From Margaritispora aquatica (lineage: Eukaryota > Ascomycota > Leotiomycetes > Helotiales > Discinellaceae): a DNA stretch of 64,000 nt. The stretch is taken from positions 620,001 through 684,000 of the forward strand of contig VJWN01000017.1 of the NCBI GenBank assembly GCA_007644065.1, in the 5' to 3' direction. Below, piece by piece: positions 25,346 to 36,010 of this stretch. A program made the translations under genes and the position numbers. The notes under the pieces were generated by a model. It was given only the letters and a program-made list of their open reading frames with translations, was not told where the DNA came from and did not search any database. Numbering within the stretch: the stretch's first letter is position 1; each line of letters opens with the position of its first letter.

Positions 25346-25903
25346 CTAATGATCCGTGCCATCCAATACATCCTTGAGATCACAACACTCGTTTTTAAAT
25401 ACAGGCACCTCCTCACTTCGCGCTATCACACCACGTGGTCTTAACACTGATCCCGAAATTGCCTTCACCATGGTCCAGCACCGCGGGCACGGAAGCTTCC
25501 CCTCCCTAAGCAGCCTCTCGCATGGCATATTATCTTGCTCTTGTTGTCCCTTACACTGGCACCTTTGTTGCGCGTGCTGCATTTCCCTCCACGCAACCCA
25601 GCATTTCTCGCAGAACGTGTGGCCACAGAACTTAACGACAACGCCGTCGCACACGGGATCGAGGCAAATCTTGCAGAGCTTCGCATGGCGCGCAGTCTGG
25701 CGGTTGAGGTGGTTGCTGAGGCTTTTGGCGCAAATCGGGACGATTGACTCAGGCTTGAAACTGGAACGTTGTTCTTCCAGGGTAAGTGCTTGTGTTCTTG
25801 GTTTCTTGGGGGAGATCCGGGGGAGCTGCATAATGGATTTGGAGTTTGGATTAGTTGGAATCGGGGTTTCGTGTTCTTGTGGTTCATCTTTAATGATGAT
25901 CAT
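25346..25903 (-). CDS. Small RING-finger protein, putative E3 ubiquitin ligase
   Basis: Single-exon gene for 185 residues. The first 75 are basic and low in structure. Residues 77-142 form a C3HC4 RING: C77-x2-C80, C93-x-H95, C98-x2-C101, then C139-x2-C142. The first six ligands have canonical spacing, but the loop between C101 and C139 is long (37 residues) and contains three additional Cys (C115, C117, C128). A C-terminal tail of ~40 residues follows. The N-terminus MIIIKDEPQEHE resembles a sumoylation-type KxEP motif. A plus-strand frame over the same bases is antisense to it and has no recognisable features. Target unknown. Confidence 0.75.
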   Translation of the reverse strand: MIIIKDEPQEHETPIPTNPNSKSIMQLPRISPKKPRTQALTLEEQRSSFKPESIVPICAKSLSNHLNRQTARHAKLCKICLDPVCDGVVVKFCGHTFCEKCWVAWREMQHAQQRCQCKGQQEQDNMPCERLLREGKLPCPRCWTMVKAISGSVLRPRGVIARSEEVPVFKNECCDLKDVLDGTDH

Positions 25904-27198
25904 TTTTATTATTGCTGCTGCTGATATTGTTGTTTTGATTATTGATATCAGTCAGTAAGAATACAGGTATTGCTGTTGTTATTGTTGTAGAGTGTTTACT
26001 TCAGTCTACACCTGTAGATATAACGGTGTGATACGGCGTTGAGCTATCCTCATCGCTCCTGCTCGATGTCATACTCCAGATATGGTACATCTTTATTGTA
26101 GATGGAAAGAGCAGTGAGGACCGGGAACTAACTCAGTAGGAGACTTGCGATATGAAATCGAAGCCAAAAGATCTGTTTTCGTGCCCAAGTTCGATGTATT
26201 AGTTCAATGAGGAGGCGAAAAGTTGACTCGCTTGGATTTTGTGAAGCCACGGAAGAGTTGAGATCATAAAAGAATCAGTGTACGGGCCAAGATGAAAAAC
26301 CTCCACTAGCCTGCTTCAAGTAAACAGACATCTAGATCTAGTGGCTGTATTCTACTACCTCGCAATCATATGTCAAGTGTAATAATTGCTACGACTCCAT
26401 GCGGGAACTAGGGGAGAATGGAAAACGCATACACATATATATGGCTATAAGCCTAGATTTGCCGCAAACTGCTGATTTTCACGAGTTACCCACCTGGTTC
26501 TCGCCCCTGAAAGTCTATTTGGTCTTATATTGAGTATAAGCATAGGACTTATACTCCTTTGCACATCGCTTAACAGTGAACAGTGGCTGTCACTTTTCAG
26601 TGACTGTGAAAGTGAGGTTGGGACTAAATCTTCCTAAGCATTCTCCTGATGTTAAATTCTTGGTCGACTTTGGTGTGTAATGTATTGTGAGCGATTCAAA
26701 GCTCTATTGGTTTGGTGGAAAAAGCGATCTCTATCAGATGATGCTCTCCGCAGCCACCACCATTAACTAAGCAAACACAGAATATGGTGTCGCAAAATGA
26801 GGTGTGAAGAAGCTTTGCAGCCTACAAAATGGACTCGCTCGTATGCTGGCAAACAAAGACTTTCCCGGAATCAGAATTGGCTGGCGAACCCTGGCTATTG
26901 AATGCTACCGAACTAGGAAATTTTGGCATCGGAAATTCAAGAAGTGATTGTTAAAAGGCAAGTTGAGTACGAATGAAGAATACATTAAAGTAAAGATCTG
27001 CAATTACAATACTTGTTGCTCTGCATCGTCGACACCTGAAATATCAACAGAAGCTTGAAATTGATGGTAAAAATTGCTGACAGTCGTCAGTCATCTAGTA
27101 ACATAGATGTGAGCGTGGAAGCACCACAGCAGAAGGCTTGACGAACGAATATAATAAGATAACTAAAAATCTACTTGACAAGACTTATTGCTATGTCC
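25904..27198. other. Intergenic region
   Basis: This 1.3 kb spacer upstream of the RING gene and downstream of the dehydrogenase is AT-rich, with no supported gene. The first ~80 bases upstream of the RING gene hold a TTG/CTG-rich triplet repeat (about 25905-25990). Confidence 0.45.
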
Positions 27199-28305
27199 TC
27201 AAATATTACTTGTTATCCCAGGCTCAATGTCTTCCAAGTATGCAAGCAGCTCCTTATAAAACCTCGCCTGAGCATCCTTCCCCTTCCGACTCATTACCCA
27301 TTTGCTCGGCGCCCTAGGCTTGCAATCAACCATGTATTCACCGTGAGTTTCTTCGCCAGAACTAGCTGCCCAAACTAAAGTCCTGCTACCCATCTCTGTA
27401 GTCCTGGCAATCAGCAACTTGCCCAACCAAGCAAGGAAATTCAGCGGGAACATAGCATGTCGCATCAGTTCTGAGTGGCAGAACCCTGGTGTCAGCGTAT
27501 TAAGTATCACTTTGGGCTTCCCAGAAGCGGCCATTGCTAGGGCGAGTTCGCGAACAGTCAAAATTTCTAAAAGCTTAGAGACGTTATAGCGATCGAACTG
27601 ATTCTTTCGGGATGTCAAGGACTTCAGAATAGCCGGTTCTGACTGCTCCTTAAACTTTGCCTGATTGTTCTTCTTAGAAGAGGCACAGTGAAGAGTGTAA
27701 AATGACCAACCTGTTCGTGCGCATCTGAAGCAACAATAGTGAGCCTTGGTACCATATTATACTTGATTGCGTCTGCTCTCAGCTTTGGAAGCAGAAGCAA
27801 AGCCATCAGGAATGTCGATATCACGTTGACAGTGATTGTGCTTTCCATGCCTTCAAACTCCTCATAGCGTGGCACAGCAATTCCCGCATTCTCAACCACA
27901 GCATCAAGACGATCTAGCGTTTGGGCTTTCGCGCAGAACTCCCGCACGCTCTCATAGGAACTCAGATCGACCTGCCAAACTTCCACCTTGGCATCGCCCT
28001 TTGTGGTTTGCGCAATCAAGGCTTTGGCAGCTTGACCTTTCTCCAGATTTCGACATCCTATGATGACTCTCTCTGCACCTAGACGAACGAAGTGGCGCAC
28101 AGCTTCTAGGCCTAGCCCTATATTTGATCCAGTCACAATAATCGTCTGTCCTTTGAGGTCGTGGTCAGGATATGGAAGCTCTGTATACTGTGACTTGATG
28201 AAAGATGCTAGGAAGTCGCCAGGTCTGCCAGTGGTGGTTAGAGCTTTCCATAGGATAAGGATCTGGAGAAGCTACTTACAGGCTGAACATGAAAGGATTC
28301 CACAT
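27199..28305 (-). CDS. Short-chain dehydrogenase/reductase (SDR)
   Basis: NAD(P)-dependent oxidoreductase of the classical SDR type. A very short first exon (start ATG at 28305, MWNPFMFSL) is joined to PGDFLASFIKSQYTELPYP, then the Rossmann motif TGSNIGLG. NAG is present as VVENAGIAV, followed by the catalytic-region IVASD. After the second intron (acceptor at about 27659, giving AKFKEQSEPAILKS) come YNVSK, the Tyr-x3-Lys catalytic pair, and TPGFCHSE. The N-terminal hydrophobic stretch is weak. Such proteins resemble retinol-dehydrogenase/WW-oxidoreductase-like members often found in fungal secondary metabolism, but no biosynthetic cluster is seen here. Confidence 0.87.
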
Positions 28306-28619
28306 GGTGCTATATGTTAACTGCCTGTAGAGGTTATTGTTCTATACATTTTATAGCAAAGATAGCAATCGCAGCTCCCGCACCGTCCTGTTGAAACACA
28401 ATGCAAACAACTACTTGCGAGCTTGAATATGTGGGCCAGACTACCCGAGCACACACGGATGAAACAAAGTCACCATCGTCAATTGAAATCCGGGAGTTGG
28501 ATATCGGAAGACTTTGGGGAGCGGATTGTGAAGACGTCGTGCTGGGGGAGCTCTGAGGCTCGAAAACCAGACCAATCTTTTGGTCTTGGCACAATTCCCC
28601 ACCAAACCTCAATTCCAAC

Positions 28620-28877
28620 GAGTCAACATAAACGACTCCGTCAAGGTACTGTGTTCTCAATACGACCAGAGATGACAATGCACACCGCATATGCACTATC
28701 TTATTGACTCTATTCTTACCATGTTGACTGCTCTGAAAATGTTCTCTGGCCGACGATGAGTATCGATGACCAGGTTGGTGTGTTGCCTGGTTGGTTGAAT
28801 GGAGGCACAAAATCAGCCATACTTCTATTGTTTTCTGTTTCTGTCTTTTCCGTATCATTCTCTACACCGGTTGACTC
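28620..28877. promoter_or_regulatory. Three TGACTC cores (Gcn4/CPC-1-like half-consensus)
   Basis: GAGTCA at 28620-28625 (TGACTC on the minus strand), TGACTC at 28705-28710 and TGACTC at 28872-28877. The bZIP regulator of amino-acid starvation (Gcn4/CpcA/CPC-1) binds TGASTCA, so each site matches six of seven positions. The chance expectation is well below one per 670 bp. Functional role is inferred only. Confidence 0.35.
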
Positions 28878-28949
28878 CTCAAGCCATGGCAATGTTGTTT
28901 GAAGGGCGTGCTTGTCATTCAAGGAGATTGGGGTCCGGATATCGAGTGA

Positions 28950-28956
28950 TATAAAG
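28950..28956 (+). promoter_or_regulatory. TATA-like element of rvt
   Basis: TATAAAG 50 bp before the rvt start codon at 29006; position is compatible with a short 5' leader. Confidence 0.4.
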
Positions 28957-29005
28957 GTTGGCGGCAGAGAAGATATGCGTATTGTTCATATCAACTACCC
29001 TCACA

Positions 29006-31744
29006 ATGTCTTCCTCTACAGCAGCTCTTTCTCAAACGCTGAAAACGATCACTCTCACCAAATTCAAAGAAATTGAGAAGCAACGGAAAACCTATGAGCT
29101 CTCTAAGACCGCTTTACTTGAAGCAGCCGACAAGCTTGATGCAAACGATTACGAGAGGATTCAATGTCTCCTTCGTGGCTTCCTGGACATCCTACCTGAT
29201 TCAGATGGGCCCATCGACGTGAAAAATATTGACCGCTGGCTGGAGCAATCACGGTTCGACTCATCGATCCCAGCTCATATGCTGAGGTCGTTCGAAGTAC
29301 AACTGCGATCCCAGTTACAAATGCACACAAGGAAACTCGATCTCGCTGCATTGTATTCCAATCTGTTGACAGAGTGGCTAAATACCACCAAGGGACCAGA
29401 AACGTCAACTCAGGATAGCAAAGATCTGGATGGTTCGTCTGACGAGATCGCACAAGATCGACTCAAAACTCTTACTACGCAATTTGAATCGATTGCTTTC
29501 AGTCCCTCAGAAATCAACGAGAAGGAAGTTCACGAATATCTGGGGGAGTTTTTTAAGGGAGAAATTGACAAGAAAGTGTTGACCAGCTTGCGCAATGGGG
29601 TGATTAATACTTGCGAGGGCATTCTCGAAACGAAATCACCATTCAACGAGAAGACGATCCAATGGTGCCTCAAAGGTTTGTTGGCTAATGATTTGCTCCG
29701 AGACGACAAGAAGGCAATCCTGCAGGAATTTCTTAGTGATGAAGTGGCTCGGAAGGAGATCTGTGATGTATTGAACATGAAATTTATCGATTTCAACGGT
29801 TGGGAATGGAATTGTGAAGAGAAGGGCTTACCAGTGGAGCCAAGACCACAGTTGAATGGGAAATACCGGATCATGATGGACGAAGACATTCTGGACGCAA
29901 TATTTCTACACTATATCGGCACTCTCTGGGCTGTTTATATACGTATCAGTATGTGTGGCAATGTGCAGACCGGTGATCGTGTGAAAAACAAAGCCAAAGC
30001 CAAAATCTCAAATGCTCAGACAGAGCGACGAAAATACTTTCTTGGGCCGGACATTGTTGCTCATGAGCAATCGGACAATGTTGACATCTTGCGCCAAGAG
30101 ATGTTCGAAGACGACTTTTTTATGTCTCAACTGCCCTCGACTGTCCATGGGGCCTCTGGAGGCTACGACGATGATGGTGAAAATGAAGACGCAGGCGATG
30201 ATGAGATAAGCAATCCATGGGCAGCATTTACACGGCAGAAGGTAAAGAAAACCCCCAAAGAAGTAAAACAACAACTTCTTCGCCTTCTAGCTACGGAAGT
30301 GCAAGTTCATAAAGCTCTTCATGGTCGAGTTGTGGTGGTCCAGTCAGATTTCAAATGGTTTGGAACATCAATTCCACACAGTACAATATTTGCTGTTCTT
30401 CGCTTCATGGGCGTAGAAGAGAATTGGATAACTTTCTTTCGAAAATTCTTGGAGGCGCCATTGGACATGAGCCCTTCCTCAGGTGATGAATCATCGGCGA
30501 AGCAAGGCCGGATTAGGAAGAGAGGAGTTCCGATGGCGCATGCATTGGAGAAGTTCTTTGGAGAAGCCGTTCTGTTCTTTCTGGACATTGCTGTAAAACA
30601 TGAAGCTCAAATGCCCTTGTATCGCTTTCATGACGACTTATGGCTTGTTGGTCAGCCGGAGAACTGTGCAACAGCGTGGGAAGAGATGGAAAGATTCGCC
30701 GAGGTCATGGGCTTGGAGCTTAACAACAAGAAGACCGGCAGCGTGTTTCTTACCCAAGGAGAGATGTCTTCCGCAGATTCGGCTATCGCAGCTTGGTTGC
30801 CTGAAGGACCTGTTACTGTTGGTTTCTTGACTCTAGACCCGAAGACTGGGGATTGGGAGATTGACCAGAAGCAAGTGGATGCCCATGTAAAACAGCTGTC
30901 CAAGCAACTTGCAAACTCAACAAGTATTCTCTCTTGGGTGCAAATTTGGAACTCATGCATTGGCCGCTTCTTCAGTCATACATTCGGAGAGCCAGCAAAC
31001 TGTTTTGGCAGAAAGCATGTCGATGCAATTCTGCACACTTACAAAAACATGCAAGAGACGTTGTTTCCTGGAAGCAATGCCTGCCAGTACTTGAAAGGGT
31101 TGATTGAAAAGAGATTCGGGATTAAGGATATTCCAGATGCATTTATCTTTCTCCCGGAAGCTCTAGGTGGTCTTGGGGTTCGCAATCCTTTTGTCAAGCC
31201 CTTCATCCTTCGGGAAGAAGTCGCCGAAAGCCCGGCAAAAATTCTCGAGGAATTCTTTGAGCAGTCAGAACAGGTCAAGTATGACGCAGCTAAGAAGCTC
31301 TTTGAAGACATGAATGTTCAGGACAAGAAGCGTCGACTCATGCTCGTTTACACGGACGCCTACGGGGACGTCAGCCTCCCTGCCAAAGACCAGGAAAGCC
31401 TGAACACGTTCATGAGCAAAGCGGAATACACACAGAATCGTACGTCTACGAGCCAAGCATTGAAAACGACATATCAAAAACTCATGGCGGTGCCCTCAAT
31501 GCCACACACCGAATCCTCAGTCCGAGTTCATGCTGCTATGCAAGTCCTTGAGCTTGCACAGCCTGGAATGGAGAGGCAAGAGAAGATTGCTTTGAAAGCG
31601 GAGATGAGCTGGATTTTGCAGACGTATGAGCAAGAGTTGATGGAAACATGTGGGAGTATGAGTATTGTGGAGAAGAATCTCTTGCCGTTGGGGATTCTGA
31701 CGATTTTGAGGAGGAAGAAGGTTGCTTGGCAGATGGTGCTTTGA
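29006..31744 (+). CDS. rvt: RVT: domesticated reverse-transcriptase-related cellular protein
   Basis: Single-exon gene for 912 residues. I chose ATG 29006 because it is the first in-frame ATG and stands in a CACAATG context. The N-terminal ~150 residues are helical and charged. The core shows RT motifs in order: motif A VVVVQSDFKWFG with D448; motif B-like RGVPMAHALEKFF, replacing the retroelement GxPQG; motif C YRFHDDLW with D543 and D544, giving the full Asp triad; and MGLELNNKKTGSV after it. An acidic insertion (around residues 380-395) lies between the N-terminal RT blocks and motif A, where rvt proteins are known to carry an extra loop. No integrase, RNase H, gag or flanking repeats are seen, so this is a single-copy host gene, as described for fungal rvt. 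In Neurospora, published work reports polymerisation of both NTPs and dNTPs. Confidence 0.87.
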   Translation: MSSSTAALSQTLKTITLTKFKEIEKQRKTYELSKTALLEAADKLDANDYERIQCLLRGFLDILPDSDGPIDVKNIDRWLEQSRFDSSIPAHMLRSFEVQLRSQLQMHTRKLDLAALYSNLLTEWLNTTKGPETSTQDSKDLDGSSDEIAQDRLKTLTTQFESIAFSPSEINEKEVHEYLGEFFKGEIDKKVLTSLRNGVINTCEGILETKSPFNEKTIQWCLKGLLANDLLRDDKKAILQEFLSDEVARKEICDVLNMKFIDFNGWEWNCEEKGLPVEPRPQLNGKYRIMMDEDILDAIFLHYIGTLWAVYIRISMCGNVQTGDRVKNKAKAKISNAQTERRKYFLGPDIVAHEQSDNVDILRQEMFEDDFFMSQLPSTVHGASGGYDDDGENEDAGDDEISNPWAAFTRQKVKKTPKEVKQQLLRLLATEVQVHKALHGRVVVVQSDFKWFGTSIPHSTIFAVLRFMGVEENWITFFRKFLEAPLDMSPSSGDESSAKQGRIRKRGVPMAHALEKFFGEAVLFFLDIAVKHEAQMPLYRFHDDLWLVGQPENCATAWEEMERFAEVMGLELNNKKTGSVFLTQGEMSSADSAIAAWLPEGPVTVGFLTLDPKTGDWEIDQKQVDAHVKQLSKQLANSTSILSWVQIWNSCIGRFFSHTFGEPANCFGRKHVDAILHTYKNMQETLFPGSNACQYLKGLIEKRFGIKDIPDAFIFLPEALGGLGVRNPFVKPFILREEVAESPAKILEEFFEQSEQVKYDAAKKLFEDMNVQDKKRRLMLVYTDAYGDVSLPAKDQESLNTFMSKAEYTQNRTSTSQALKTTYQKLMAVPSMPHTESSVRVHAAMQVLELAQPGMERQEKIALKAEMSWILQTYEQELMETCGSMSIVEKNLLPLGILTILRRKKVAWQMVL

Positions 31745-33360
31745 GAGGGTCAGCACTGTCTTATCTTATTGAATGATGCTTCAGATATGGTTACGTAGAT
31801 TAATCTCAAGGATAATCAACCCATGGCAAGTGCGTGGTTGTGTAGATCCTAGCTAGCTACTTAGGAAATCATTGGACAGAGCTATGAAATCGAGGAAACA
31901 TTAGTAGAACAAGTAATAAAGTTGGAGATGAATACCGTTTCCCTTCAAACCGCTTGAATATCTTTAGCTGCTTTCAACCAGCTCAAATCTCCGCAGTTCA
32001 TCAACATGGCACTGACACTCAAAACTGAGTTTTTGACACCAACCATTGCACTCGGCTAGAGGTCGGTTACAACAATGCTCACACCCAACCCCGATCATGA
32101 CTTTGTCGTGGGCTTGGATATTGAGGGGAGGGTACCATATGGAAGGCAAGTAGATCCAACATACCTCCATACCACCGTACATCTAGATACCTTTCACACC
32201 ACAGGACTACCTACCTATATGAATATTCACACAACGCGAAAGACCAATCAATCAACCAGAAGAACATCCATAGAACGATAAACCTACCCAAACCAGAATA
32301 ACATTCATACCTACTATATACCCTACACACACACACACATATATATCCATCCGCATCTCCCATTTCCCATTTCCCATTTCTCGACCTTCCATTTTCTGTT
32401 TCCCGTTTCCCGTTTCCCATTTCCCATTTCCCATTTCCCATTTCCCATTTCCCATTTCCCATTTCTCGTTTTCCGTTTTCCACCAACCAACAAACCATGG
32501 ACAGGACACCCACCACCAATCAAAACCACTAACCGAATACCAGTTACTCTACTTAGCATACCAATCTCCAACCTCTATTCTCCAACCTCCATTTCCCCCC
32601 AACTTCCAACCTTTATTCAATTGACATATATTTCATCTCCCTTGGATCGGCAGATAATTTGCATACATACTTCATAGGTAACTTACATTATATTCAATTC
32701 CCAACACCCAACGTCTATACTTCAAAGCTGCTGCCCAATGTCTCCAGTCTTCGTTCACTCCAAATCGTACCCCATACAAGACACTTCTATGGACGATGCG
32801 ATGTCATGTGATACGACACGATCTAACAGCCGTCTATAGTCTATACTACACTCTTCTGTACCATACTATAATGTCATATAACGTAAAAATCATTAAACAT
32901 AAACATAAACATAAACATGTATTCCGCTTCCGCTTTTTCTTTGCTTAGCCTTGCTTCGCTACTACTTATAAAAACGTCTATCTATGTATAGGGAAACCAC
33001 AAAGCCCCGATCCCAGCCAAAAAAAAACTCCAAATCATGCATGTATGATTACAAAAGAAGGAATCGACTTCTCGCTCGCCCTCGCCTCGGCTCAGCCAAC
33101 ACTATCATCTCTCGCTACGCTGCGTTGTGCGGCGCTGCGTACTGGAAATCCAATGAGTGACGGAAGGTGGAAGGGGATTAGATATCTACACGGTTATACA
33201 ATTCTCTCTCCTCTCATCCCCAATTCACATCTTCATCTGCATGTCCATTCATCCACACGGCGATTCCATCTAGTATGAATCCATTCCTGAGACCACAAAC
33301 CCCTCCCTCTTGCCCCTACTTCCCAAATCACGATGACCACCACCAGCCACCCAAAATAAA
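31745..33360. other. Intergenic region rich in short repeats
   Basis: This 1.6 kb spacer lies between the 3' ends of rvt and the transporter/DUF3431 gene. It contains an AC tract (about 32323-32345), a heptanucleotide minisatellite (32359-32480) and (CATAAA)n (about 32892-32918). No gene supported. Confidence 0.5.
32359..32480 (+). repeat. Heptanucleotide minisatellite (CATTTCC)n
   Basis: About 15 units of CATTTCC and close variants (CATTTCT, CGTTTCC), interrupted once by a degenerate block near 32382-32400. Unit length is exactly seven. Confidence 0.9.
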
Positions 33361-36010
33361 CTAATCGACACACCCACAATCCTCCCTCACTCCCCCCAGC
33401 CGCCACCCCACCTCCAAACTAGGACACCTCCACGCCACCCTGCCCTCACTACACTGCAGCAGGACCGCCCAGAGCCGCTCGACCGTCATGCCCAAATACG
33501 GGCGTCGCAACGAGTCTTTCTGCCCATACACCGCGCCCTCGGCCCACCTGCCCTTTCCTAGCTCGCCCTCAATGAGCTTCGGCAGTTTCTCATCCGCGTG
33601 CGCCCACGCGTTCGTCAGATCCTCGTTAACGAGTGCATCGTAAAGCAACTGCCAGACATCTCGCTTCACGCCGCGAACACGCGCCGCTGTCGCGATGAAG
33701 TTATTTCCGTACGTGAGGAGCACGCTATCGCAGGTCTTGGTGTTTGGACGCGCAGCAGCCCACATGGAGGGCACGAGGTGGAAGGAATCCTCCCAGCCTA
33801 ACGTGTCGACGCACGAGTTGCAGGAGCAGGTCTCGTATTCGCCGAGGTTGAGGAAGCCGGATTTGGGGAGCGCGTCGGGGAGCGGAAAGGCGGGCGCGAT
33901 GAAGTAGTTATCCAGCCGTTTTCTCAGGAGCGGCGCAGTGCCGTTGTGGGCGGTGCTGGTGGAGAGGAAGAGGGATTGCACGGGCATTGTCTCCCAGGAG
34001 TAGAGGATGTGGTGGAGGAAGGCGGCCGAGACGCCGCCTACGTCGCGGAGGGTCTGGATCGAGACTTCGCCTTGGAATTCGGTTCCTTCACGCAGGTCGT
34101 TCGCAGTGTCTTTGGTCATGTTGAAGTTTGGGTCTTGGGTGTAGACTTTGATCTTGGGGTAGACGTATTGCATAGGCCCCTTGGCTGCGAAGTCCCGGAT
34201 GAGGTCAGAGATAGTCTCTTTAGGGTCGCCAGCGGAGTGGACGATGACCATGTCAAAAGAGCGCAGGACGGGAGGGCGGTACATCGTGTCTAGGGTGAGG
34301 GTTTTAGGGTCGAGCCAGGTGCCGAGGGAGCGGTTGTAGGCTATGGTGTCGACCCACAGCATAATGTTACTGCTCATCAGAACGGCAAAGATAGTGGTCG
34401 TCATGAGCAGGAAAATGACGAATTGCCAGGGCTCCGAGTGAATGGGTATTGGTCTTCGTCGAAGAGCTCGAAGGACGAGATTGAGCGCTCGTGGTGGGTA
34501 GTAGCCAATGGCTTTGGGCCCGGCACATATGATGTATATAATCATAAAAGCGATGACTTGGATCCAATCGATGAGATTCCTCTCTCTGCCGAGAACTCCA
34601 AGGCACATGATCCAGAATCCAGCTTGTAACGTCGAGGCAGCCGCATCTCTTGCGCTCTCGCTTGATTCTTCTAGTGCACCACCAACGTGTTCCTGGGAGG
34701 TGAAAGGGTACGCAGTGTTCATAGTACTCGAGAAAAGTATCTGAAGCAGTACCGCAGGTCCAAGATTAATAAGTCGATATGTTAAGCTCCATGACTGAGC
34801 AATAGAAGATGCCGCGGCGAAGTTCTCGTACTTTGACGTGGCATAGCTAGCCAATATCATAGGTGGAATGCCTGCGAGCAGATAGACTTGCAAGGGTGAT
34901 TCCCAGGTGTAAGTGCCTTTCGGTTGGATGCGAGGTCCAATCTTTGAAGCCACTTTAGAGAGACTGAAGAGGAAGTATCCGGCCATCGCAGCAGCCAGAG
35001 CTCTCAGATTAAGCCTATAATCAAAAGGCACTGCCGTTGCAACCCCAGCAATGACAAAAAAGACTCTGTAAAATCCATAGAATGAAATGTCCTGATACCG
35101 AGGAATCAGATACAGAGTATACGCTAGACGAAAGAGTATGCTATCAAAGACATATGTCATAATCTAGAGCGTTAGCAGAATTCCTTCGCCATCGCATTAC
35201 ATCTTACCGGCAACATGGCCAGCAACGGCAAGTTTGGAAAATGCAGCAAAGCCTCAGCACCACATAGCATAGCAACTGAAGCGATCGAACTCGAGAGTAA
35301 TATCCTGAAGCCGATCAATAAATACTCCCACCATTTATACCTCTCTTCTCCTTTCCGCCTAGGCGTGCTGAAGTTTCTCAGTCGTAACAGCAGCACCACA
35401 ATCGCAACCGCTGTATAAGCACCTAGCTGCACCAGTAGAATATAATGCATAGCTATTTCACATTAGTATATCTCCATCATCCAAGCATCTTTAAGCTAGT
35501 CTTTTCAGAAAAGCAAAGATTCCAATAAACGTGGCGGGTTAAAAACTCACGATAAGCTTCACAAAAAAAAGTCAGCACAGATCTCATCTCCAAAACCTCA
35601 TCTCACTCAAACGCCCCCGCCACACACACACCACACCACACCACGAAGGGAGAGCAAAACTCACGAAAACCACCCGTCAACATACTCCTCCCATTTAGCG
35701 TCGCAATCGTACACAGGACAATCCACAACGCGCTCTTGAACCTCCTCCTGGAGCTCAACCCCCCTCGTCCATTCAGACTCGCCGTCTCGGCATCCTCGTC
35801 CTCATCCTCATCATCGTCGTCGTCCGAGATCTCGCCCCTATCGAATTCATGCTCAGGGAGCAACGTGTCGTCATCGTCGAGGTCGGCGATCGTCTTGCTC
35901 GCCCTATTGTTCCCCAGCTCTGGGTCGGACATCTTGCCATTGCCATGGCCTTTGACTTCACGCTCACGCTCCCCTTTCCATTCCTCCATCTCGTGGGTGG
36001 TTGTGGTCAT
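33361..36010 (-). CDS. Drug/metabolite-transporter-like membrane domain fused to a DUF3431-like domain
   Basis: Start at 36010 (MTTTTHEMEEW...), the first in-frame ATG. The first exon encodes a charged cytosolic N-terminus with a poly-Asp/Glu run (about residues 60-75), then the first membrane helix (FKSALWIVLCTIATLNG). After a probable microexon (35551-35556) the second exon starts PMHYILLVQLGAY and carries further helices. The third exon (to 33361) completes a ~10-helix region resembling nucleotide-sugar/triose-phosphate transporters. The following helix-free C-terminal ~300 residues look like the DUF3431 family: SFDMVIVHSAGDPKE, then DVGGVSAAFLHHI, a CSCNSC-type Cys cluster and GNNFIATAARVRGV. 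DUF3431 is suspected to be glycosyltransferase-like; its function is unknown. The order TM-transporter then soluble domain suggests a substrate-import plus transfer unit in a secretory compartment, which is inference. Confidence 0.75.
35551..35556 (-). other. Probable 6-nt microexon of the transporter/DUF3431 gene
   Basis: On the minus strand the sequence reads CTGAC, an eight-T tract, GTGAAG, CTTATC, GTGAGTTTTT. The six bases CTTATC thus lie between a textbook branch point/acceptor and a donor nearly identical to that of the preceding intron (GTGAGTTTTG). The next intron ends with ACTAAT eight bases before its AG. Inclusion keeps the frame and adds Tyr-Pro between GF and PMHY. Confidence 0.5.

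Larger units (their letters stand above)
28306..29005. other. Divergent promoter region between SDR and rvt
   Basis: This 700 bp spacer has no coding frame with support. It contains a TATA-like element and three TGACTC cores, described separately. Confidence 0.5.

Noticed and set aside
25356..25958. 200-residue plus-strand frame opposite the RING gene
   Set aside because: No motif; the Cys-rich look comes from antisense of the RING cysteines and loop.
30008..30274. Hydrophobic minus-strand frame inside rvt
   Set aside because: Antisense to the acidic insertion of rvt; hydrophobicity is a mirror effect.
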